A DNA stretch of 64,000 nucleotides, from contig MCFE01000179.1 in assembly GCA_002104905.1 (NCBI GenBank), positions 78,190-142,189 of the forward strand, in the 5' to 3' direction. Source of the DNA: Basidiobolus meristosporus CBS 931.73. Lineage: Eukaryota > Basidiobolomycota > Basidiobolomycetes > Basidiobolales > Basidiobolaceae. A program made the translations under genes and the position numbers. The notes under the pieces are model-generated. The model did no database searches. It was not told where the DNA came from and saw nothing but the letters and a program-made list of their open reading frames with translations. Positions 55,917-63,325 of the stretch are shown here, piece by piece (position 1 is the stretch's first letter; each line of letters opens with the position of its first letter).

Positions 55917-57785
55917 ATGGAGGCAGTACGTGAACTTGATCTTTGGCTGGGAATGCCGACCCAGAGACGCTTCACCTTTTTACAAGATGTGATTCAAGTT
56001 TATACATTCGCGCTTTTCGGCCTGGCGGTTGTATGGGTGCGGGCTGCTCCAATCGCATCAGGGAATATTTGGCAGACTCCAGTTGTCGCTGGGGCCATTT
56101 ACGGGTCCATTGGATTGCTTCTGTCTCTCATTCTATTATACTGGATCCCTCTGAAGAGAATGGGAATACCCGGTCGCGCGAGCATATCCAAAGGCTCGAG
56201 TAGTGTGGTCATATCCGGCCCTCCTGAGCTTGTGCGCGTGAGCCTTTTGGCAGTTGGATACCTATTTACAGGGCTCGCGTGCTTGCTTTGCCTCGCGCGA
56301 TCGTGGCTGGCCGCAGGTATCGCCACGGTATCGTCATTACTGGCAATAGGCTTAATCTCATTCACAGTCCACAGCTCTTTGGATGCCGCGAAAAACAAAC
56401 ATGCTGTCTATCCACCTGCGTATTTACTAAACGCGCGAACTGGAAGGATCGATTCGGCAAAGAGCAAGGCGACCTGCCGCGGAAAATGTAACTGGGAGCC
56501 TCGATACGTCGCGGTTACACGTGCGGTGAATCTTGAAGCAGAATGCATTCCATGTAGGTGTGTATCCTCGGGGGTTGCGTGCAAGTGGCAGGATCGTGGA
56601 TCGCTACTCTGTCATATTGCTACTGATGCACTATGTCTGGGCGCCACACATATCTGGGTCGAAGGGCTGAAAGATTGGGAACAGCCTGACATTCCAGACG
56701 CCAGTACGCCTAGACTAATAGACTCGACTCCTTATCGAATTTTTCAGGGTGCTTTAGCGGTGATGGTTCCCACTAACGAATGCCAATGCCTACAGGGTTA
56801 CCAGCAGGAAACTTTCACCCAGGCATTCCAACGTCGCTACAAGAAGTCCCTTAGTGCTGGCTTATCTACTTTAATGGGCCGTGCCTTAGTGACGGTTAGT
56901 AAATCACACACTCCTTGCAGCGGCCACTGCCAAGGCACTGTGGTGAATCATGTCATGTCTTGGTTGAATTGTACACTATCGATGCAAGAAAGTACATTTC
57001 TGAAGAATCTGAGGCTGATTCCTGCGTTAGCTAGTGACCCATACCTTTCATATGCTGCGGAAAACCCACAGCCTCAGGATTCACTCTATGAGAGCCTAGA
57101 GAGCACCCTAACATCCGCCAACATGTGGTCAAACGCTTGTGCTGGTGCATTGCTAGCGGAGCTAACGAAGCGAAATATAAATGGAACTCTGAATGAATTG
57201 CTAGCTGAGGTGCGTGATATCATCTCAACTCGATGTGGCTGGGTAGTAGCTCACACGGATACTAGTCTTATGGTCAACAACATGATGCGAGCATTGCTTA
57301 CAATCGGTGATGTGTCTCTACTAGCCATATGGGCGCCAACGTGGGAATCCAATGAAAATTGTCTTATTTTGGATACGGATCAAAGAGTAGCCAAGAAACC
57401 CAACGCCAACTTAACCGGGGCATATAAAACAGAGAGCGCGGCAAGGATAGAGCAAACATCACTAAATCATCTCGTGGTTCTCACAAACCTCTTACTTCCA
57501 ATCCCCTATAATGCGCAGCAACCAAACATCATACCAGTAATAGGAAACAAGATTTCAGGCGAGCTTTTTGTCCTTTCCGCCGACCAAGACAGTGGTAGCG
57601 CAAGTTGGTATCTAAGTCCTACGACGATCAAGCGAGGCGAAGAGTTCGTTGGCCACTTTGCCTACGCCATAGCACCGGCAACTAAACCGGAATTTGATGG
57701 GCATTTATGCGCAGTTGGTCTTTTCACCAGTCCAAAAGCGATTGGTGGTAATCCAATCCAGGCATGGAGACTGGGGGCAGCCTAG
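55917..57785 (+). CDS. Orphan membrane protein with a HET-like stretch
   Basis: 622 aa, a single long exon from ATG 55917. Four hydrophobic helices occupy the N-terminus (about 24-45, 54-78, 104-127, 130-152). A Cys-rich linker follows (CRGKCNWEP, CIPCRCVSSGVAC, 188-222), then a globular part to the end. Within 194-290 the order YVAV(T/S)...LLCHIATDALCLGATHIWVEGL...YRIFQGALAVMVP resembles fungal HET domains (YVAVSY.W, A...LG...WID.LCI, IY..A..V.V). That resemblance is partial: the usual WIDALCI-Q-D core is altered to WVEGLKD. No enzyme motif is visible. Codon use and the absence of stops over 1.87 kb argue it is real. The function could relate to non-self recognition, but this is speculative. 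Confidence 0.7.
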   Translation: MEAVRELDLWLGMPTQRRFTFLQDVIQVYTFALFGLAVVWVRAAPIASGNIWQTPVVAGAIYGSIGLLLSLILLYWIPLKRMGIPGRASISKGSSSVVISGPPELVRVSLLAVGYLFTGLACLLCLARSWLAAGIATVSSLLAIGLISFTVHSSLDAAKNKHAVYPPAYLLNARTGRIDSAKSKATCRGKCNWEPRYVAVTRAVNLEAECIPCRCVSSGVACKWQDRGSLLCHIATDALCLGATHIWVEGLKDWEQPDIPDASTPRLIDSTPYRIFQGALAVMVPTNECQCLQGYQQETFTQAFQRRYKKSLSAGLSTLMGRALVTVSKSHTPCSGHCQGTVVNHVMSWLNCTLSMQESTFLKNLRLIPALASDPYLSYAAENPQPQDSLYESLESTLTSANMWSNACAGALLAELTKRNINGTLNELLAEVRDIISTRCGWVVAHTDTSLMVNNMMRALLTIGDVSLLAIWAPTWESNENCLILDTDQRVAKKPNANLTGAYKTESAARIEQTSLNHLVVLTNLLLPIPYNAQQPNIIPVIGNKISGELFVLSADQDSGSASWYLSPTTIKRGEEFVGHFAYAIAPATKPEFDGHLCAVGLFTSPKAIGGNPIQAWRLGAA

Positions 57786-58166
57786 TATTGATTCGCCAAG
57801 CGTTGTCAAGCATAGTTATCGGCCAGGATCTTCAACCTCAACTGTTAATTGATGTAATCAACCTTTATCATTTCAACCATTTATTGTCCAATTTGCTTTT
57901 TTCCACACCATACAATGCCATGTTATATATGCCACCAAAGCTGGTGGTAATCCATTGTAATTTGAGTTCCCTGTAACCTAATAAACGGTATGCTAAAGTA
58001 AAGATGTTGTCAAACCAAGATTGAACCAAGATGTGCAAGGAGTATCCCAAAGCCTGCTTCATATACATGAGCTTCTATCAAAACAAGGGTGTAAAAAGAG
58101 CCACATACACAATAGAACCACTGAGTACTTGACAACTGTAAACATCCTTTGATATATATATAGATA
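57786..58166. other. Intergenic region ending at telomere-type repeats
   Basis: About 380 AT-rich bp. Ends in GATATATATATAGATA directly before TTAGGGTTAGGG. No gene. Confidence 0.45.
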
Positions 58167-58178
58167 TTAGGGTTAGGG
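58167..58178 (+). repeat. Two TTAGGG telomere-type repeats at the LINE A 3' end
   Basis: TTAGGGTTAGGG followed at once by AGGGAAAGTCACC, the complement of the LINE A 3' terminus. TTAGGG is the telomere repeat of most filamentous fungi. Confidence 0.8.
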
Positions 58179-58186
58179 AGGGAAAG

Positions 58187-58201
58187 TCACCAAGTTGGTG
58201 A
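58187..58201. other. 3'-terminal hairpin of LINE A
   Basis: TCACCAA-G-TTGGTGA, a perfect 7-bp stem around a single base. Conserved stem TCACC/GGTGA in all four LINE copies. Confidence 0.75.
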
Positions 58202-58472
58202 AATCTTTAATTGAGTCAAGAGCTAATCTAAGTACAAATAAAGAAGCCAATTAAGAGGTCTAGAACCTCTCTAATAAGTAGTCTAATTTATGTTTTGTTT
58301 CATCTCTAATGTTTGTTTCAACAAAGTAAAGCTCATCAGGGGTAAATATAAAATTCAAGGGTTTTGGGGGAAGTACAAATTGTAGATGTTACTGATCAAT
58401 ACAATCCAAGACTGGAACCCAGCCTGGGATTAGGTGTAGTTGGAAAGGTGTGTGGACTTGTAAGTAGCTCTG

Positions 58473-60303
58473 TCACATAGATCTTAGATGGTCCTGAGCC
58501 AGTAGACTTAGTTTCTCAGCTTTTTGAAGTTTTGAAGCAAGCTCTGTTACTACAGCAGAGCCAACCAGGGTGTGCCAGCAAGAAGATTTCAGGGAGGAGT
58601 TAGATTGAAGCCATTGTTTGATGGAGGGGTTATGTGATTTCTGAAGTTTCACTAGGAAGGAAGCACCAAGATAGACCATTTGGATTTGGTATGGGTAGAA
58701 CCCAAAGGCTCCATTAGTTGCATGGATATAGGGTGATACTGGAAGATAAGGTACCAAGGATCTGATACACTGATGGAGAAATTTATCCAGGTGGTGAAGT
58801 TCTCTGGAAGTTAGGGGTATAATGTGGAGACCAAATTCAAGTACTGGCAGTACATACTGCTTCAGAAGTATAGGGATCTTTTGAATTGGAGTGTCTGGAG
58901 TGACTACTACCAGAAGCTTTTTGAGAGCCTGTTGGGCAAGACGGATCCTATTATTCAGGTGGAGCTTTGAGTCAATCCCATGTTGACAAAATGGCAGACC
59001 TAGATATATTGCAGTTTGTTGTGGCAGAATGCTAGTGTTCTCTATAGTTGTAGTGCACCCAATTGGGACTGTCTTGGAAATTGAGAGTGAGAGGTTGTTG
59101 GCAGCCAAGTACTTCTCAATGATGGCAGTGTCTGCTATGGGATTAGGAGTAGCAATCTTGATATTGACCACATAGAGAGTTAGTAGTGATAGGGAGAGTC
59201 TGGTGAGGGGCCTTTTGGAAATAAAGGAAAGTTGTGTAGGAATATTACAAATATTAAGGGACCTAGTACAGATCCTTGGACTACTCCATTTGGAACCTCA
59301 TACGTCTCTGATGTGCAACTTGGATGCAAAATTTTGACTGAGTTCTCACAAAATAGAGAACATACAAGGAGGGTCATTGGTAGTGTGGTAACTGCTAATA
59401 GCATTCTCCAAAGCAGAGCTCTGTCCACAGAGTCAAAGGCTTTGGTAATGTCAAACAGAATGGTTGGCAATGAGAATTGCAGTGAATGATCATGGCTTAG
59501 CACTACAGCCATATCCAAGGAGAGTTTGGGCAAGAAGCCAAACTGAGAAGGATGGAATAGATATAGTTGAGATGGCAAGGATCTTGCTATTATAAGCTCA
59601 AAGATTTTCCAGCAGGTTGGTAGGAGTGAAACTGGCCGGTAAGAACCTGGGAGCAAGTGTTTCCCCTTCCCTTTGTATAAGGGTATTACATTTGCCTGTG
59701 ACCAGGCCTTTGGGGTAGTCAATTGTTGGGCACAGATAGAGTAGAATGGGATAAGTAAGTGACTCATTTTGGAGTAGCACACCTGGAGTAGATTGTAGCT
59801 AATCAAGTCATGTCCAGGTGCAGTATTTGCAAGAAACTTCTTTAAAATTTTCTCCAGAAACTTGGCTGAAATCAAAATTGGAGATGTTGGACTGCTGGAT
59901 ATGTTACCAGTATGGTAGAAAGGAGGAGTGGGATGCACAGATGAATCAAAGAAAATAGGGGCCAGTTTGTCTAGTGATGGTATACTCCTTGCTTGGGGTC
60001 TCATGGCTTTGTATACTCTTGATATGGACCTTGTGGTGGCATTCATATTTACTAAGGGCAAGGTATCCATGATATGAGCCCATAATCTAGTATGCTCAGT
60101 GATCTGTAGTGACTTGGAGTAGGGGATAGCGCTTTCCAGGAGGTTCTGTGTTTTTGGGTTAGGGAAACATAGGTAGCTAGAATTTAAGGCAGAAATGATG
60201 GATTGCCATTTAAGTTGGTTTGCAGATGGCTTTTGGTAGGACTTGGTGGGCAGGGCCAGACAGCCAGTGATTATGATGAAATGCTGGCAAAATAGCCATA
60301 ATG
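58473..60303 (-). pseudogene. LINE A ORF2 (reverse transcriptase), broken
   Basis: Frame 1 (to 59180) holds the linker (SSYLCFPNPKTQNLLESA) and RT blocks: VIPLYKGKGKHLLPGSYRPVSLLPTCWKIFE, FGFLPKLSLDMAVVLSHDHSLQ, ILFDITKAFDSVDRALLW, PNGVVQGSVLGPLIFVIFLHNF. A frameshift then leads into the next frame (59171-58473), where the catalytic [FY]ADD motif reads YVVN (59163-59174). Both catalytic Asp residues are therefore lost. The C-terminal region RIRLAQQALKKLL...LLKQYVLPVLEFGLHIIPLTSRELHHLDKF follows. The endonuclease domain expected upstream is absent because of the 5' truncation. Confidence 0.88.
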
Positions 60304-60306
60304 CAT

Positions 60307-60318
60307 TTAGGGTTAGGG
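60307..60318 (+). repeat. Two TTAGGG telomere-type repeats at the LINE A/LINE B junction
   Basis: TTAGGGTTAGGG lies between the truncated 5' end of LINE A and the 3' end of LINE B (GGAGACAGTCACC). Same number and phase as at 58167. Confidence 0.8.
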
Positions 60319-62423
60319 GGAGACAGTCACCAACAGGTGAAATCTTTATTTCAGTTGAAACAAAGAAGCCAGCGCTACTGTTGTAGCTTTGATACATGAG
60401 TGTGTAGCTGAGAGGAATTTGTAGGTAAGTTAATAAGAAGTGATGATAGTTCTTCAGTACTCAAGACACTGTTCAGTGGGAAGGGGGGTAGCAAGAGAGG
60501 TAAGAATGACTTGTGAACAACATTAATGAGGGGAATATGATAAGGATTGATATTCATCATAAAGGGAGTGTGCTGCTGCAGATATTGCTGCCAAAGGTCT
60601 GTCAAGTACTTCAGGTAGGCCAGCTTGGGTTTTTCTGACTGCAGAATAAATTCAGCAAACTTCTTGACCTCAGGATCTCCATGTATAGTTCTCCAGCAGG
60701 AGCCAGGTGTTGTGTGGTGTGTTCTCTTCCAGGCCTTAATCAGTGGGTTGTTGCAGTTGTGAAGTCTGAGGTATAATCTGGTTCTAAGGTAGAGAAGTCT
60801 GATCTTATAGGGCAAAAACCCAAAAGCACCAAGAATAGCATGTCTGTAGGGGCATTCAGGCAAATGAGGCACCAAGGAGGTAATGCACCATACTGCAAAC
60901 TTGTCAAGCTTAGTGCAGTCTCTAGAAGTAAGAGAGAGAAGTGGTAAGCCAAATTCCAGGACAGGGAAGACAAACTGCTTGAGTAGAAGGAGGCAGCTGG
61001 GAGCTGAAGTTGTTGGAGGAGTTATAGCCAGTAGCTTGTGGAGTGCCTGTCTTGCCAGGATAATTCTCTTCTTCAGGTGTGCTCCAGAGTCTAGTCCAGT
61101 AGGAAGGAAAGGAAAGCCAAGATATGTAGCACAAACCTGAGCAGGTAGAGTGGAGTTCTCCAAGTTGATGGGAGAGCCTAAGGTACTGTCTTTGCAACGG
61201 AAAACTGGAGATTATTCTTCTGCAGATACTGGTGGATGGTCTGGGAGTCTTGTTGCACATTGGAGGAGGATATTCTGATGTCATCAGCAAAGAGAGTAAC
61301 CAGGCAGTCAGCTGAAAGTCTTGGGAAATCATTCAGGAAGATGGCAAACAGTATAGGACCAAGCACAGAGCCTTGAACCACTCCATTAGGAACTGAGAAC
61401 ACAGCTGATTGCTCACTTGGGTCCAGAATTCTTGCTTGTGGATCCAGAAACAGAGACCTGACAAGGAGGGTGAGAGAGGTACTGGAGAAGCATTGCAACT
61501 TGAACCAAAGCAGATTTCTGTCAACTGAATCAAAGGCCTTAGTAATATCAAACAGAACAGAGGGATACTTGCACTGGAGAGAGTGATCTTGGCTAAGTAT
61601 GACTGCATATTCCAAGGAGAGGCCAGGAACAAAGCCAAACTGTGCAGGATGAAACTTGAGTGAGTCAGAGTAGAGCTCCTGAGCAAGCAGAAGCTCAAAC
61701 ACCTTTCTGCAGGTGGGCAGCAGAGATATTGGCCTGTAGGAGCTAGGATCCAGGTGCTTTCCTTTACCCTTGTACAGTGGCAGAACATTTGCAAAGGACC
61801 ATTCCTCAGGAGTAGAAAGCTGGGCTGAGCATTGCTGAAACAGTGGAAGCAGAAGTGCAGACATGGCCTTGGTACTAGTCTTCAGAAGCTCATAAGAGAT
61901 TGTGTCCACACCTGGAGCAGTAGAGTTGGGAAGCCTCTTGAGCACATTATGGATTCTCCTTTGATCAAGTGCAAGTGGGATGGGCAGAGTCTTGAAGTCA
62001 GGATGAAAGCCAGGAGTTGAGTACTGCTTTGTAGAGAAGAAGATGTCAGCCAGCTGTTCTGTTGAAGGTAACTTCCTGGAAGAGGGCCTCATTGCTCTGT
62101 AGAGTCTTGATACTGTTCTTGTTATAGAGTTGGAAGATTGCAGAGGCAAAGAACTCATAATATGATCCCAGAGCTGAGTATGCAGAGTGTGGTGAATTGC
62201 CTTGGAGTGGTGTATTGCTGTCAGGAGGAGTTTCTCTGTTTTTGGGTTAGGGAAACTCAGGTAGCTTTGTTGTAGGGCTGAAACAATGGATTCCCATTTT
62301 CTTGAGGTAACAGCAGTAGTCTTGCATGGCAGTGAGAGGGAGGCAGACACCAGAATCAGATGCTTCACAAAGAGCCAGGCATAGTTGAGATCATCAGGCA
62401 GAGAAAGTAGCAAACTGGCAAGC
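60319..62423 (-). mobile_element. LINE B, 5'-truncated, nearly intact
   Basis: The 3' end has hairpin TCACC-AACA-GGTGA (60327-60340) and a terminal CTGTCTCCCCC on the minus strand. ORF2 runs from about 62413 to 60375. The 5' end is at nearly the same ORF2 position as LINE A. About 97% identical to LINE C over the shared 3' part by eye, so this family moved recently. Confidence 0.87.
60375..62413 (-). pseudogene. LINE B ORF2 (reverse transcriptase), one frameshift
   Basis: The first frame (62413-61178) holds the linker (KWESIVSALQQSYLSFPNPKTEKLL) and all RT blocks: LPLYKGKGKHLDPSSYRPISLLPTCRKVFE, FDITKAFDSVDRNLLW, PNGVVQGSVLGPILFAIFLNDF, and an intact FADD (VTLFADDIRISS). A single-base loss in KTVP|LGSPINLEN near 61178 shifts the frame. 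The rest (61163-60375) is open: RIILARQALHKLLAI, LLLKQFVFPVLEFGLPLLSLTSRDCTKLDKF, SCWRTIHGDPEVKKF, ending VSKLQQ. No endonuclease, RNase H or C-terminal CCHC knuckle is visible in the preserved part. Confidence 0.88.
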
Positions 62424-62429
62424 TTAGGG
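62424..62429 (+). repeat. Single TTAGGG at the LINE B/LINE D junction
   Basis: TTAGGG followed by GAGGGAAAGTCACC, the complement of the LINE D 3' end. One unit only, so weaker by itself than the other two junctions. Confidence 0.55.
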
Positions 62430-63325
62430 GAGGGAAAGTCACCAAGGTAGGTGAAATCTTTATTTGATTTCAGACAAGTCTAACTACAAATAAAGAAGCC
62501 AGCTGGGAATAAAAGATTCCCAAAGTAAACACTAAGTTGAATATGAATAAATCTAAGCTAAAGTTAAGGCAGTATCCCAGAGTACACTGGAGTTCAGGTT
62601 CATGGGGGAGTGAAGTAGATAAGCTTGAGAGATATAATAATCCTTAAGGAAGTGGGTAACAGCAGGTGAAGGGGAGTTTTTGATAAGTGAAGTGAATCTT
62701 GAGAGCAGAGATTCCTCTAATGAGAAGGTTTTGTAAACTGGAGAATCAGGAAACTCTTTAAAGGCATGGTCAGTAGGTTCCCAATAAAACTGGTCAGAGA
62801 CATTTTGAGAGAATTGTTTAGCAATACTTTTGTCAAGTACTACCTCCAGAGTGTGATGGTTGATAAGTCTCATGTTAACAATCTTGGATAAATTGTAACC
62901 TTGTTGCTTGAGATACATCCTATGCTCAGATATTTGAATAAACTCCACATTGGCAAAGTAGCAGACAGCCCAGTCAGTAGCAGGAGGCAAATCAGAAGTG
63001 GCAGGAAACTTTCTTTTAGTCTTGGGAGGAGCAGCAGGATGTCTTAAGGAAGCAGGAACAGACTTTTTGACAGCTTCAGAGTAGGAAGAGTGAGCAGGAG
63101 CAGATGATTCTTGAGGAGTCTTGCAGGCAGGAAGAGTTGGCACAGGGACAATAGATTCTTGCCAATCAGAGAAGGCAGAAAACAGCTTTTGAACTTGTTT
63201 CTTGAGTAGAGCATTTTCAGCTTCAACAAGTGCAAGCCTTTCCTCCAGGAAAGAAATCTGAAGGGAATGGAGTGAAGGCATAAGAAATAAGAAGAAGAGG
63301 GTAAGATGGGGTGGGTGGGTGGGAA
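62430..63325 (-). mobile_element. LINE D: ORF1 followed directly by a LINE 3' end
   Basis: A minus-strand unit of about 0.9 kb with a C-rich 5' leader (CCCACCCACCCACCCC), ORF1 (63281-62553), a UTR of about 120 bp and a 3' end homologous to LINE A (GGCTTCTTTATTTGTA..., hairpin at 62439-62454, CTTTCCCTCCCC). No ORF2 lies between ORF1 and the 3' end. Either a non-autonomous half-LINE or an ORF2-deleted copy. Confidence 0.7.
62553..63281 (-). CDS. LINE ORF1 protein (RNA-binding/chaperone type), intact
   Basis: 242 aa, ATG 63281, no interruption. Residues about 7-45 form a leucine-zipper-like coiled coil (LQISFLEERLALVEAENALLKKQ) as in trimeric or oligomeric LINE ORF1 proteins. A Pro/Ser/Ala-rich linker with basic PPKTKRKF (about 85-92) follows, then a domain (about 100-170: DWAVCYFANVEFIQISEHRMYLKQQGYNLSKIVNMRLINHHTLEVVLD) that reads like the RRM-like/CTD segment of fungal LINE ORF1s (YF.N...LR..L...G....I..I..I....LE+V). 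It would coat LINE RNA. No CCHC knuckle. It could still act in trans for the LINE family. Confidence 0.75.
   Translation of the reverse strand: MPSLHSLQISFLEERLALVEAENALLKKQVQKLFSAFSDWQESIVPVPTLPACKTPQESSAPAHSSYSEAVKKSVPASLRHPAAPPKTKRKFPATSDLPPATDWAVCYFANVEFIQISEHRMYLKQQGYNLSKIVNMRLINHHTLEVVLDKSIAKQFSQNVSDQFYWEPTDHAFKEFPDSPVYKTFSLEESLLSRFTSLIKNSPSPAVTHFLKDYYISQAYLLHSPMNLNSSVLWDTALTLA

Larger units (their letters stand above)
58179..60306 (-). mobile_element. LINE (non-LTR retrotransposon) A, 5'-truncated
   Basis: Minus-strand element. It starts abruptly inside ORF2 at about 60303, runs through reverse transcriptase and C-terminal region to a stop at 58473, then a 3' UTR of about 290 bp ending with the conserved hairpin (58187-58201) and CCCTCCC. 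No poly(A); the 3' end abuts CCCTAACCCTAA. The left neighbour is unique DNA and the right neighbour is LINE B, separated by two TTAGGG repeats. No target-site duplication seen. Confidence 0.85.
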
